A stretch of 64,000 nt of DNA from Megasphaera vaginalis (ex Bordigoni et al. 2020) (GTDB lineage: Bacteria; Bacillota; Negativicutes; Veillonellales; Megasphaeraceae): the NCBI RefSeq assembly GCF_900240295.1, contig NZ_OEQB01000007.1, forward strand, positions 1 to 64,000, read 5' to 3'. The position numbers were made by a program, and so were the translations under genes. The notes under the pieces were generated by a model. The model saw only the letters and a program-made list of their open reading frames with translations, searched no databases and was not told the DNA's origin. Of the stretch, positions 38,973-48,274 are shown one piece after another. The stretch's first letter is position 1. Each line of letters starts with the position of its first letter.

Positions 38973-39103
38973 GCTGTTTTTTATCTCGATTTTAAGGTAC
39001 GGATCGATGTCCTGGTGTGTTGCGGTTCGCGAAAATTCCTTTACACTAAAATTCCTCTTTTGAGTCTTATCGTTTTTCCCTTTCTCCATAAGGTAACACA
39101 TAT

Positions 39104-39133
39104 TTGACGCCTTACACGTAACCTGTGTATGAT
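39104..39133 (+). promoter_or_regulatory. Promoter of the MBL-fold gene
   Basis: TTGACG, 18 bases, TATGAT, about 155 bases before ATG 39289. Confidence 0.6.
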
Positions 39134-39288
39134 GCCGAAGGAATCGTTGGTTTTTCATGCTTATATGTGATAATATTCGTAGTATAATTAAGTACAAACA
39201 AAACGCTCTCTTTCGATCAGGCAGCAAAGTAACAGGAGCGGTTCACAATACCATCTTTTCTCCGAGTCACGAAAGGAGGCAATACGCC

Positions 39289-40167
39289 ATGTATGAATTG
39301 ATACCACTTTCAGACAACAGCTATTACATTCAAAGTCCCGCAAAAATAGGGCTGGTAAAGCTGAATGAAAGAGATGTTTGTCTGATTGACAGCGGAAATG
39401 ACAAGGATGCAGGACGTAAAATACGTCAAATATTGGAAGCAAACGCTTGGAATTTAAGGGCAATTTATAATACCCATGCCAATGCGGACCATATTGGCGG
39501 TAATAAGTATTTGCAAGGACAGACCGGATGTAAAATCTATGCGCCAGGCATTGATTGCGCATTTACGAACCATCCGATTTTAGAACCATCTTTTTTATAT
39601 GGCGGCTATCCCTGTAAAGACCTCAGACATAAATTTCTTTTGGCACAGGAGAGCCATGCAGCGTATTTAACTGAAGACGTCTTGCCCAAAGGTTTTGAAA
39701 TCATTAATTTGCCCGGTCATTTCTTTGACATGGTTGGGTTCCGAACGCCTGACGATGTCGTTTTTCTTGCTGATTGCCTGTCCAGCCGGGAAATATTGGA
39801 TAAGTATCAAATCGGCTTTATCCATGATGTGGCGGCTTACATAAAAACGCTTGAAATGGTAAAATCACTTACAGCAACCATATTTGTCCCTGCCCATGCG
39901 GCAGTAACGGAGAATATTTCGGATCTGGCGCAATATAACATTGATAAAGTACGGGAAATTGCAGATAAGATCGTTGATTTATGCCGGGAGCCGCTTTGCT
40001 TTGAAGTAATCTTGCAGCGGCTGTTTACAGCATATGCCTTGACGATGAATTTTGAACAATATGTGCTTATCGGCAGTACAGTCCGTTCCTATCTCGCCTG
40101 GTTAAAAGACACGGATAAACTCAATGCAATCTTTGAAAATAATATGTTGCTTTGGGTACAGAAATAA
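39289..40167 (+). CDS. Metallo-beta-lactamase-fold hydrolase with altered metal motif
   Basis: 292 residues from ATG 39289 (AAAGGAGG upstream). The fold is shown by VCLIDSGNDKDAGRKI (strand and Asp), the metal motif THANADHIGGN, the fourth His in LPGHFFDMVGF, the bridging Asp in FLADCL, and a final His in VPAHAAV. The usual HxHxDH is HxNxDH, so one zinc ligand is replaced by Asn. A C-terminal helical domain (~90 residues) follows. No active partner gene is adjacent. Substrate is unknown; the family includes hydrolases of thioesters, cyclic dinucleotides and others. It is somewhat less GC-rich than its neighbours. Confidence 0.8.
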   Translation: MYELIPLSDNSYYIQSPAKIGLVKLNERDVCLIDSGNDKDAGRKIRQILEANAWNLRAIYNTHANADHIGGNKYLQGQTGCKIYAPGIDCAFTNHPILEPSFLYGGYPCKDLRHKFLLAQESHAAYLTEDVLPKGFEIINLPGHFFDMVGFRTPDDVVFLADCLSSREILDKYQIGFIHDVAAYIKTLEMVKSLTATIFVPAHAAVTENISDLAQYNIDKVREIADKIVDLCREPLCFEVILQRLFTAYALTMNFEQYVLIGSTVRSYLAWLKDTDKLNAIFENNMLLWVQK

Positions 40168-40238
40168 GGGGAAACGAAAAGCGGTATTCATTTGCCGCTG
40201 GAGAAGAAAAGCCGGCCGATTCAAGCTCGATACTGCCG

Positions 40239-40279
40239 AAAAAACAGGCTTCCGATCATCGTCGAAAGCCTGTTTTTTT
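40239..40279. terminator. Bidirectional terminator between convergent genes
   Basis: AAACAGGCTT and AAGCCTGTTT flank a 14-base loop; A-runs and T-runs on both sides suit either direction. Confidence 0.8.
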
Positions 40280-41255
40280 ATTCCAATATGTAAACCAGGA
40301 CCGTACGCCTGCCAAAAGCCATGCAGGCTGTATAATCTTCCATGCACAAGTCAATGCGGTTGCCGAGAATATCGCCGCCTGTGTCTTCAGCCGTCGCGAT
40401 ACCGTAGCCGGGAATAAAAACAGTTGTTCCCAGCGGAATAACATTGGGGTCAACGGCGATTTCGCCATAACGCGCTCTCGTTTCCAACTTTGTCAGGCCC
40501 GCGCCGTTGCCGTCCGTCGGCAAATACGCCGTAGCTTCCATTGTCAGTACCTTGGAATACTTCGTTATCGTACCGGTATTGATCTCTACCGCAGCCTTTG
40601 TTCCCACATGTCGGATAAGAGGCTGCATTTCCGTAATCAATTCCGTATGGAGCACCTCTCTGCCGACGGCCTTGCCGTCAAGACTGATAATGGCCGATTG
40701 TACCCGTTTTCTGCCGTTGACGCCTTGCTGTAAAACCTTTTCTTCTCCCTGTCCGAGGTCTTCGTCGGGAATGCTTTCAATGGCGAACGGTACGACGGCA
40801 TCTTCGGTAATTACTTTGCGCGATAGAGAACCGATATGAATGGTCATATCTTTTTGAACCGGACCGTTAGCGTCTTCGTAAGCCCGATAATTTTCCCGAT
40901 CATAACCGTATTGCGGCAATACCTCGGCAACAGTGCGTTTTCCCGTAGCGACCAGGCGCTTCTCCCCTTTGTAAACGAGCGTGACGGGAACGGCGCGACG
41001 AATCGTTATGACGGAGCCGTCTTCCAGCGTTGTTGTCGACAGCTCTACTTCGTCTTCGGCGGCAACGGGAATATTCGCTTCTCTGAGCAGGGCCGCGGCA
41101 TTTACGGCATGCGTATATACCGTTTCCTGTCGCCCGTCTGCATCTATTATAACGGAACGGCCTTTATCGATGAACCCGGTCAGCAACACGACGGCCAGAA
41201 GTCCGATCAATAAGGCATACATCCGTGAAATGGGCCTAAAATATCGCGTTTGCAT
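40278..41255 (-). CDS. YabE-like protein: DUF348 repeats, G5 domain and 3D lytic domain
   Basis: 325 residues. An N-terminal membrane anchor (residues ~10-28, ISRMYALLIGLLAVVLLTGF) is followed by two DUF348 units (VIIDADGRQETVYTHAVNAAALLREANI, then VTLVYKGEKRLVATGKRTVAEVLPQYG), a G5 domain (~165-240) and a C-terminal 3D domain (MEATAYLPTDGNG to DTGGDILGNRIDLCM) containing the three Asp that name it. Proteins of this type act on peptidoglycan outside the membrane, like Bacillus YabE and resuscitation-promoting factors. It probably has a role in wall remodelling. Confidence 0.88.
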   Translation of the reverse strand: MQTRYFRPISRMYALLIGLLAVVLLTGFIDKGRSVIIDADGRQETVYTHAVNAAALLREANIPVAAEDEVELSTTTLEDGSVITIRRAVPVTLVYKGEKRLVATGKRTVAEVLPQYGYDRENYRAYEDANGPVQKDMTIHIGSLSRKVITEDAVVPFAIESIPDEDLGQGEEKVLQQGVNGRKRVQSAIISLDGKAVGREVLHTELITEMQPLIRHVGTKAAVEINTGTITKYSKVLTMEATAYLPTDGNGAGLTKLETRARYGEIAVDPNVIPLGTTVFIPGYGIATAEDTGGDILGNRIDLCMEDYTACMAFGRRTVLVYILE

Positions 41256-41316
41256 GCAATTCCTCCAATCGGCACAATTGTATCAGAGGACTCATGCCCT
41301 GTCAAACGACAGAATC

Positions 41317-43419
41317 TTAACGATCGAATGACAAAACGGTCACATCGTCGGCATCCTGTCTGCGCGCCGCGCCTTCCGCTTCATGCTGTAGAATCTCTTG
41401 AGCGTTGATGCGTTTGTTCGGATCATTGTCCGCCAAGGCGACGTAAGAACCGTCAGACCGCATGTCGTATGCTTTTTCCGTATCCCGAAAGTAAGTGTGC
41501 AAAATATACTTGATCCGTTCCTTATGCGGCTCAAAATCAACGGGAATCATTAGTTCCACACGTTCGTTCAAATTGCGCGGCATCCAATCGGCAGATGAGA
41601 TGAAGACGTCTTCCTTACCGTCATTGTAGAAATAAAAGAGGCGGCTGTGCTCCAAAAAGCGTCCGACAATGCTGTGTACCGCAATATTCTCGCTGACGCC
41701 GGGTATGCCGGGGCGAAGGACGCAGATGCCGCGTACGATCAGCTCGATGATAACGCCCGCCTGTGACGCTTCATATAGTCGCTCGATGACCTGCTTATCC
41801 AAAAGCGAATTCATCTTGGCAATAATTTTGGCCGGCCTGCCGCTCTTGGCATGATTGATCTCCTGATCTATTTCTTCATAAATCCGTTCCCGCAGATTAA
41901 GCGGCGCCACGGCCAGCTTGTTCCATTCGGGGGGATCGGAATAACCGGAGAGGAAATTGAAAAATGCCGAAGCATCGATACCCAAAAGGGTGTCGGCTGT
42001 AATAATGCCGACATCGGTGTAGATTTTGGCCGTTTTGCCGTTGTAGTTGCCCGTCGCCAAATGCAGATAGCGGCGGATCGTATCTTCTTCCCGGCGTACG
42101 ACAAGGGTTATTTTGGAATGGGTCTTCAGTCCCATAATGCCGTAAATGACATGGCAACCGGCTTTTTCCAGCTTCTTCGCCATCAGGATATTATTGGCTT
42201 CATCGAATCGCGCCTTTACTTCCATCAGCACCGTTACCTGCTTGCCGTTTTCGGCCGCTTCAGCCAGCGCCGCGATAATCGGCGAATCGCTGCTGACGCG
42301 GTACAAGGTCTGTTTGATGGCCAATACATTAGCGTCAACGGCGGCGAGTTTGACAAAATTTTCGACGACGTCAAAAGTTTCGTAGGGGTGATGGACCATG
42401 ACGTCGCGCTTGACGATGGACGACCAAAAGTCGGCGGCATCGATGGCGGCAAGCTCGCTGGAAGGCTGCGATTTCGCTTCGGCATAGCGAAGATGATCGT
42501 AGCCGGCAATGCCCGTAAAAGAAAAGAATACTTTACAGTCAATCGGTCCGGGAATCGTGTAGATATCTTTATCTTCTATCTGCAATTCACTTTGCAGGAA
42601 TTTTCGGATCGTCCGGCTTGACGCCTCGCATAATTCGAGACGGACGGCGGCGCCTTTTTTTCGCCGTTTCAGCGAATTTTCCACTTCCCGGAGCAGGTCT
42701 TTGGAATCATCGTTGATATCCAGATCGGCGTCGCGGGTGACGCGGAAAGGAACGACTTCCAGTATTTCACAGCCCAGGAAGAACTGTTCCGCATAATGGC
42801 TGAGGACATCTTCCAAGAAAAGGAAGGCTTTTCCTTCCGTCGCTTCCGGAACTTGTATGATACGGGAAATAACGGAAACGGGAACCGGCAAAATCGCCGT
42901 CTTGATCTCTCCGTCTCCTTCCCGTTTACGCAAGAGGACGGCTAAATTAAGCCCCAAACTCGCCAGGAAGGGGAACGGATGGCTCGAATCGACGGCCATC
43001 GGCGTAACGACAGGATAAATTTCCCGTTCAAACAGGCTGTGCAGCCATTTTCTCTGCTTTTCATCCAAATCGGAAACGTGAATAAAATGCAATCCTTCTG
43101 CCTGGAGTTGTTCCATGATCCGCGATAAATAGCCGTACTGCTCGGCGACCTGGCGGTGAACCATCTGTTCAATGGCGTCAAATTGCTCCTGCGGTGTCAT
43201 GCCGGCAATATCGATATGTTTGACGTCATTTTCCACCAAGTGCTTGACGCCGGCCACGCGGATCATGAAGAATTCGTCCAGATTGGACGCCGTAATGGCG
43301 ATGAAATTCAGCTGTTCCAATAAGGGATTGGACGCTTTTGCCGCTTCCTTCATGACGCGCTCATTGAAATTAATCCACGTGCACTCCCGATTGAGAAAAT
43401 AGTTTTCTCCTTTTTCCAT
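41317..43419 (-). CDS. ppk: Polyphosphate kinase 1
   Basis: 700 residues, the normal PPK1 length. It polymerises the gamma-phosphate of ATP into polyphosphate. All four domains are recognisable: the N-terminal FLNRECTWINFNERVMKEA, the head domain, and the phospholipase D-like C1/C2 domains with the autophosphorylated His in KTHSKITLVVRRE and the second active-site His in AVHSIVGRFLEHSRLFYF. NYNGKTAKIYTDVGI is also conserved. It is transcribed with the degenerate Ppx/GppA homologue upstream (5-bp gap), and the true ppx is divergent from that pair. Confidence 0.96.
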   Translation of the reverse strand: MEKGENYFLNRECTWINFNERVMKEAAKASNPLLEQLNFIAITASNLDEFFMIRVAGVKHLVENDVKHIDIAGMTPQEQFDAIEQMVHRQVAEQYGYLSRIMEQLQAEGLHFIHVSDLDEKQRKWLHSLFEREIYPVVTPMAVDSSHPFPFLASLGLNLAVLLRKREGDGEIKTAILPVPVSVISRIIQVPEATEGKAFLFLEDVLSHYAEQFFLGCEILEVVPFRVTRDADLDINDDSKDLLREVENSLKRRKKGAAVRLELCEASSRTIRKFLQSELQIEDKDIYTIPGPIDCKVFFSFTGIAGYDHLRYAEAKSQPSSELAAIDAADFWSSIVKRDVMVHHPYETFDVVENFVKLAAVDANVLAIKQTLYRVSSDSPIIAALAEAAENGKQVTVLMEVKARFDEANNILMAKKLEKAGCHVIYGIMGLKTHSKITLVVRREEDTIRRYLHLATGNYNGKTAKIYTDVGIITADTLLGIDASAFFNFLSGYSDPPEWNKLAVAPLNLRERIYEEIDQEINHAKSGRPAKIIAKMNSLLDKQVIERLYEASQAGVIIELIVRGICVLRPGIPGVSENIAVHSIVGRFLEHSRLFYFYNDGKEDVFISSADWMPRNLNERVELMIPVDFEPHKERIKYILHTYFRDTEKAYDMRSDGSYVALADNDPNKRINAQEILQHEAEGAARRQDADDVTVLSFDR

Positions 43420-43424
43420 TTGTA

Positions 43425-44972
43425 TTACCTTCCTCTTTTCAAGACCGGCGTCATGCCGAACACTTCTTCAAAATAGGGAACAATCTTCATAAAGGCCCAT
43501 TTTTCCAGGGAAACGTCAAAATCCGACGTATACGCTATTTCCAACAGGTTGTCGTGCAGCGCGGCCTCAATGGATTTGATCTTGCCGTTGTGACCTTTGT
43601 CAAGGGCGTCGGCGAGACAGAAAATAGCGACCAGCTTGGCGACCATGACCTTCGTTTCCGGCTGCAACGAAGCAAAGCGGTCGTCACGTTCTTGTACCTT
43701 GCCGAAATAAGAAAAATAAGCTACATTGGCAACCATCTTTTTTTCTTCATCGCTGATGGCAAAAAGATCGGTCGTCAGAATCAGATCGTAAGCGCAGACA
43801 TCACATTTTCGCAGATTGACGAACTTGCCCCATTCATGCATGATGGCCGCCAGACGCAAGAGATAGCAACCGATCCTGTCGACCCCGATCTTACCGAACA
43901 GCGCGTTGAAGATCGTCGCGCAAAATTCTTCGATGAGCCGAGAATGATCGGGCGCGGATACATAGCGGACGGCAATACCCCGCGCCAGTTCCAACAGCAT
44001 CCACCGCTGCCGCGTCAGGTACGGATCGTTCAGCTTCGATGCCAGATAGTGAATGGAATAGCCTTCGGTAAAGGTCATATCCATCAGGACGATCATCTGC
44101 ACGTCCACGTGACGCAGCAATTCATAATACAACATGATGATCGGCATCAGGACGTTTGCCATATTTTCGCTGATCGAAAAATAGCGGCACAATTTGAATG
44201 GCGTGATGCCTGAAAAAGAATCGACGAAATCGCAGAATTCACGGGCCGCGATCAGACCGACGCCGCGGTACAGCTTCTTACCCATCAAGAGGCCGAGACG
44301 GACGGCAACCTGACCGGATAAAATCAAATATTGAATGTCATACTGCTGCACACCGCGCCAGAGAGGCGATAAAGTGCCGTAAATATATTCGCGCACCGTC
44401 GTCGTAAAGGTGATGCCGTTGCGCTCTTTTTCCGTGAAGTTTCCCATCAGTCCCAAGGCGCCGATATGCACATTCTGTTGAAACAGTATCTTGTCTTTTT
44501 TCCAACACGTCAGGCCCAGACAGCTCGACGTCATATCCATGAGCAGAACGGAATTACGGCCGAAGTTGAATGCGCCCTGGTCGATATCGTAATAAAGACC
44601 GAAAAACTTGTAATAAATTTCTTCCGCCATATGCACGATATCGACGGAAAAGCCGGTACGGATCCTGATCTGATCGATCGCATTGAGCTGATTTTCCGCA
44701 TCGCGGAGCGATGTCGTCGTGACGACTTTGACGTCGTCCACCTGATAATCGCGGAGCAGCTGCCTGAACCCGTTGAGCACCGTGCAGATTTCATTCAGCG
44801 CCTGAAAACTGATGCGGTGCGTTGTGACGACTTCTTCACCGTAATGAACTTCACGGGAAACGTTCTCAATCGTCTGTCTGTCAGCCAAGGTCGAATAGGA
44901 AACGATCTTCAAGTCCATATTGACCGTGCCTATTCTAATGATGCCGAACACGTTCTTCTTACTGTCTTCCAT
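43425..44972 (-). CDS. Degenerate Ppx/GppA-family protein (probable pseudoenzyme or regulator)
   Basis: 515 residues from ATG 44972 (GAGGTGG upstream). The layout matches Ppx/GppA: an actin-like N-terminal pair of domains plus a C-terminal HD-like helical domain. The catalytic motifs have decayed, however. The first phosphate loop (D-x-G-S-N-S) reads RIGTVNMD, the second (D-x-G-G-G/A-S) reads MDMTSSCLG, and the HD pair (HDIGK) reads HEWGK. The canonical enzyme at 45133 keeps all of these. It lies 5 bp upstream of ppk, so it is made together with polyphosphate kinase and may sense polyphosphate or ppGpp without hydrolysing it. That role is inference. Confidence 0.75.
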   Translation of the reverse strand: MEDSKKNVFGIIRIGTVNMDLKIVSYSTLADRQTIENVSREVHYGEEVVTTHRISFQALNEICTVLNGFRQLLRDYQVDDVKVVTTTSLRDAENQLNAIDQIRIRTGFSVDIVHMAEEIYYKFFGLYYDIDQGAFNFGRNSVLLMDMTSSCLGLTCWKKDKILFQQNVHIGALGLMGNFTEKERNGITFTTTVREYIYGTLSPLWRGVQQYDIQYLILSGQVAVRLGLLMGKKLYRGVGLIAAREFCDFVDSFSGITPFKLCRYFSISENMANVLMPIIMLYYELLRHVDVQMIVLMDMTFTEGYSIHYLASKLNDPYLTRQRWMLLELARGIAVRYVSAPDHSRLIEEFCATIFNALFGKIGVDRIGCYLLRLAAIMHEWGKFVNLRKCDVCAYDLILTTDLFAISDEEKKMVANVAYFSYFGKVQERDDRFASLQPETKVMVAKLVAIFCLADALDKGHNGKIKSIEAALHDNLLEIAYTSDFDVSLEKWAFMKIVPYFEEVFGMTPVLKRGR

Positions 44973-45070
44973 ACAAACCACCTCGTTACTATTCTATATT
45001 TATTATACATGAAAGCGGGAAAATTTCAGCCGTCATGATTTTAATGTATGTAAATTTTTTGTGAAATCTT

Positions 45071-45099
45071 TTGACAAGTACGTTATAATAAGCTATAAG
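45071..45099 (+). promoter_or_regulatory. ppx promoter
   Basis: TTGACA, 17 bases, TATAAG, 33 bases before ATG 45133. A TATAAT inside the spacer may also be used. Confidence 0.65.
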
Positions 45100-45132
45100 G
45101 TAAAGTAATACCAAAGAAAACGAGGGGGCTCC

Positions 45133-46662
45133 ATGGAAAAAATTGCAATTATTGATTTAGGCTCCAATTCGATCCGTTTTGTCGTGATCGAAATTAAGGA
45201 CAATCGCTCCTATTCCCTGCTGTATCAGGAAAAAGAATCGATTCGTCTCGGTCACGGACTGATGCAGACCGGTGAATTGAGCAATGCCGGCATGGATCGG
45301 GCCATGACCTGTCTGGCTGTATACCGCCATCTTATCTCGGTCATGGAAATCGATACGACTATTGCCGTTGCTACGGCGGCCGTCCGCAGCGCGAAGAACG
45401 GAGAAGCGTTCTTGCAGAGGGTCCGGACGCAAACGGGTATCGAAATGAAAATCATCAGCGGTGAACGGGAAGCGTACCTCGGTTATTTGGGCGTAATCAA
45501 TACGATTGATATTAAAGACTGCATTCTATTTGACTTCGGCGGCGCCAGCGTTGAATTCACACTCGTCAGAAACGGAAAACAGGAACACTCCTTATCGGTG
45601 CCTATCGGCGCCGTCACATTGACGGAAAAATTCGGTCTCCAAGGAACCGTTTCTGGAGAAATGCTGGAAAAATGCCTTACCTGCATTCGTAAAAAGCTGA
45701 GCGATATTCCCTGGCTCGCCCATGCACGCCTGCCCCTTGTCGGCGTCGGCGGCACGGCGCGCGCCATTGCCAAAATGGATCAGCGCACAACGAATTATGA
45801 GTTGCCTACGCTGCATAACTATGTTGTCGGCAAAGATAACTTTGATGCCATATACGCGCTGGTTACGGAACGGACATATGTTAATCGGAAAAAGATTCCC
45901 GGCCTTTCCAGTGAGCGCGCCGACCTGATCGTTGCCGGTGTCGCTGCGATCAGCGCAATTTTTACCCTGACGGAGAGCGACCGCCTGATCGTCAGCGGCT
46001 GCGGTCTGCGCGAAGGATTGTTCTTTGAGCATTATGCGGGCCTCTATCACCTGCCGAGCCCGTATATCGAGAATATCCTTTCCTTCAGCATTGCGAACGT
46101 CATCGGCAATTTGGATCCGGTCAACAGCAAGCATGTCGATCAGGTGGAAAAGGTCTCGCTGCTTCTTTTTGACAAGCTGTCTTTTCTGCACGGCTACGGT
46201 CCGCGTGAGCGGCAGCTGCTGGCGACGGCTGCCAAGTTGCATGATATCGGAAAAATCATCAACTACTACAGTCACGCCCGTCATTCTGCCTTCATGATCG
46301 GGCATGCGCCGCTGTACGGACTGACGCAGACGGAACAGTTGGTGGCTTCTTTCATCGCCGGTTTTCACCACGGCATCAGCCGTAAGATCATGCGCGCTTA
46401 CCGGTATGTTCACATACCGAGCGAAGAAGAGTGGCGCATGATTCGAAAGGTTTCGACTTTTTTGGCTCTGGCTGAAGCATCGGATACGACATATGAGCAA
46501 ATCATAAAAGATATTACCGTTGAGAGTGCCGATACGGTAATCGTTCTCGTCTTGGAAACGTATCCGGGCAGTTCTCATGAAGCGGTAAATTATGAAATGC
46601 AGCAGTTAAAAAAGCAGTTTAAGCGAGAATTCGATACGTCCCTGCTTTTTGTCTGGAAATAA
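45133..46662 (+). CDS. ppx: Exopolyphosphatase (Ppx/GppA with HD domain)
   Basis: 509 residues. The first phosphate loop IDLGSNSIRFVV is at residues ~7-18, the catalytic Glu lies in IISGEREAYLGYLG near 116-129, the second loop is FDFGGASVEF, and GVGGTARAIAK follows. The C-terminal HD domain has AAKLHDIGKIINYYSHARHS and GFHHG. It hydrolyses terminal phosphate from polyphosphate; related enzymes also act on pppGpp. It is divergent from the ppk pair, so synthesis and degradation genes share one regulatory interval. Confidence 0.93.
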   Translation: MEKIAIIDLGSNSIRFVVIEIKDNRSYSLLYQEKESIRLGHGLMQTGELSNAGMDRAMTCLAVYRHLISVMEIDTTIAVATAAVRSAKNGEAFLQRVRTQTGIEMKIISGEREAYLGYLGVINTIDIKDCILFDFGGASVEFTLVRNGKQEHSLSVPIGAVTLTEKFGLQGTVSGEMLEKCLTCIRKKLSDIPWLAHARLPLVGVGGTARAIAKMDQRTTNYELPTLHNYVVGKDNFDAIYALVTERTYVNRKKIPGLSSERADLIVAGVAAISAIFTLTESDRLIVSGCGLREGLFFEHYAGLYHLPSPYIENILSFSIANVIGNLDPVNSKHVDQVEKVSLLLFDKLSFLHGYGPRERQLLATAAKLHDIGKIINYYSHARHSAFMIGHAPLYGLTQTEQLVASFIAGFHHGISRKIMRAYRYVHIPSEEEWRMIRKVSTFLALAEASDTTYEQIIKDITVESADTVIVLVLETYPGSSHEAVNYEMQQLKKQFKREFDTSLLFVWK

Positions 46663-46700
46663 AAAAAGCCGTCTCTTGATCAAGAGACGGCTCTGTTTTT
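46662..46700. terminator. Bidirectional terminator between ppx and thiC
   Basis: AGCCGTCTCTTGA and its exact complement form a 26-bp palindrome (46667-46692) flanked by A7 on the left and a T-run on the right. Confidence 0.9.
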
Positions 46701-46702
46701 TT

Positions 46703-48004
46703 TTAAATGATGGAAACATCTTCGCCGGCAAGAATTTTTTTCATCGTTCGGGCCGGACACATTTTGCCGCACATCGTACACGTTCCTTCACATTCAGGCG
46801 TGCTCGATTCATAGTAATTACGCGCCTTCACGGGATCAATAGCCAGGGAAATCATCGTTTCGAAATCAACTTCGACACGGGCCTTGCTCATGGCGTCATC
46901 CCAATCCTGCGCCCCCGGAATCCCTTTGGCGAGATCGGCGGCATGGGCGGCAATACGGGCGGCGATAATCCCTTCGCGCACGTCGTTGACATCGGGCAGA
47001 CGGAGATGTTCTGCCGGCGTTACGTAACAAAGAAAATCGGCGCCGCAGGAACCGGCAATGGCGCCGCCGATGGCGCTCGTGATGTGGTCATAGCCGGGAG
47101 CCACATCTGTTACCAAGGGGCCGAGAACGTAGAACGGCGCATTGTGGCAAAGCCGTTTTTCCAGTTTCATATTGGCGGCGATTTCGGTCAACACCATATG
47201 GCCGGGACCTTCGATCATGACCTGTACGTTCCGTTCCCAGGCCCGTTTCGTCAGCTCGCCGAGCGTGATCAGCTCTTCAATCTGGGCGGCGTCCGTGGCG
47301 TCATGGGTACAGCCGGGACGGCAGGCATCGCCGAGGCTCAAGGTAACGTCGTATTCTTCACAAATATCGAGGAGACGGTCGTAATATTCATAGAACGGAT
47401 TTTCCTGATCGTTCATTTCCATCCAGGCGAAAAGCAGGGAGCCGCCGCGGGAAACGACATTGGTCAGACGGGGATTCCGTTTGATCCGTTCGGCCGTCTT
47501 TCGATTCATGCCGCAGTGGATCGTCATGAAGTCGACGCCGTCTTCCGCATGTTTCTGCACGACATCGAAAAACTCTTCAACGGAAATATCCTTCAGTTCC
47601 TTGTCGAGCATGCCGACGGCGTCATACATCGGCACCGTACCGATCATGGCCGTTGACATGGCGACGAGACGGCGGCGGAAATCACTGGTTTTGCCGAAAT
47701 TGCTCAAATCCATGATCGATTCGGCTTTCATGTCGATCGCATTCTGTACCTTTTCCAGTTCTTCTTCATAATCGTTGTGATCCTTGGATATGCCGAGATT
47801 CACATTGATCTTCGTGCGACAATTCATGCCGACGGCTTCGGGATCAAGACTGGTATGATTCTTGTTGGCCGGAATGGCGACTTTCCCTTCGGCAATCAGC
47901 TTCATCAGCGTTTCAATCGGCATCTGTTCCTTTTTTGCGACGATTTCCATTTGTTTCGTCACGATGCCCTTTATCGCGGCATCCATTTGGGTTGTGTAAT
48001 GCAT
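46703..48004 (-). CDS. thiC: Phosphomethylpyrimidine synthase (thiamine biosynthesis)
   Basis: 433 residues from ATG 48004 (CAAGGAGGAG upstream). A radical-SAM enzyme that rearranges AIR to HMP-phosphate. Recognised segments are [44 protein letters not shown], and the C-terminal non-canonical cluster motif [10 protein letters not shown] (CxxCxxxxC). The open frame continues upstream through the riboswitch, but that part is not coding. The length is the short form without the plant/proteobacterial N-terminal extension. Expression is controlled by a TPP riboswitch. Confidence 0.96.
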   Translation of the reverse strand: MHYTTQMDAAIKGIVTKQMEIVAKKEQMPIETLMKLIAEGKVAIPANKNHTSLDPEAVGMNCRTKINVNLGISKDHNDYEEELEKVQNAIDMKAESIMDLSNFGKTSDFRRRLVAMSTAMIGTVPMYDAVGMLDKELKDISVEEFFDVVQKHAEDGVDFMTIHCGMNRKTAERIKRNPRLTNVVSRGGSLLFAWMEMNDQENPFYEYYDRLLDICEEYDVTLSLGDACRPGCTHDATDAAQIEELITLGELTKRAWERNVQVMIEGPGHMVLTEIAANMKLEKRLCHNAPFYVLGPLVTDVAPGYDHITSAIGGAIAGSCGADFLCYVTPAEHLRLPDVNDVREGIIAARIAAHAADLAKGIPGAQDWDDAMSKARVEVDFETMISLAIDPVKARNYYESSTPECEGTCTMCGKMCPARTMKKILAGEDVSII

Positions 48005-48024
48005 CTTTCTCCTCCTTGTATACG

Positions 48025-48052
48025 AAAAAAGCTCACCGTCATAGGTGAGCTT
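48025..48052 (-). terminator. Riboswitch-controlled terminator of thiC
   Basis: AAGCTCACC and GGTGAGCTT form a 9-bp stem with a 6-base loop, followed on the minus strand by six T. It lies between the TPP aptamer and the thiC ribosome site. Confidence 0.8.
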
Positions 48053-48064
48053 GTGAATCATTTG

Positions 48065-48149
48065 CAGCAGCTTCCCTACGGTAGGATTACCTACATCAGG
48101 TGAAAGGGTCAAATCCAAGTTTTCTCAGCCGAAACGGCTCCCCTAGCTT
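48065..48149 (-). ncRNA. TPP riboswitch (THI element) upstream of thiC
   Basis: On the minus strand the sequence has GGGGAGCC, CTGAGA, then GACCCTTTCACCTGATGTAG and TACCGTAGGGAAGC, which are the conserved boxes of the TPP aptamer in the right order and spacing. Thiamine diphosphate binding should favour the terminator just downstream. Confidence 0.93.
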
Positions 48150-48274
48150 TTTTCTATTTTTTTACTATTATACCGCATTGCCATGTCTTTAGCAAATAAT
48201 TGTTTTTCTTATACTGAAATGATATACTGATGATAATACAATTCATTCCGTTTTATAGAAAAGGAGATGTGCCT

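Larger units (their letters stand above)
38836..39288. other. Divergent promoter region between rpsB and the MBL-fold gene
   Basis: No gene is supported here. It holds the rpsB promoter on the minus strand, a ~110-base rpsB leader with a short hairpin (GTACCGTC... region near 38900), and a plus-strand promoter (TTGACG-N18-TATGAT, 39104-39133) for the MBL-fold gene. Confidence 0.6.

Noticed and set aside
45592-46578. Long open frame antisense to ppx (about 328 codons)
   Set aside because: It lies entirely within the canonical ppx gene on the other strand, has no ribosome site and no recognisable motif. It is a by-product of codon bias.
48005-48118. N-terminal extension of ThiC by 38 residues
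   Set aside because: That stretch is the TPP aptamer and terminator; a strong ribosome site lies directly before the ATG at 48004.
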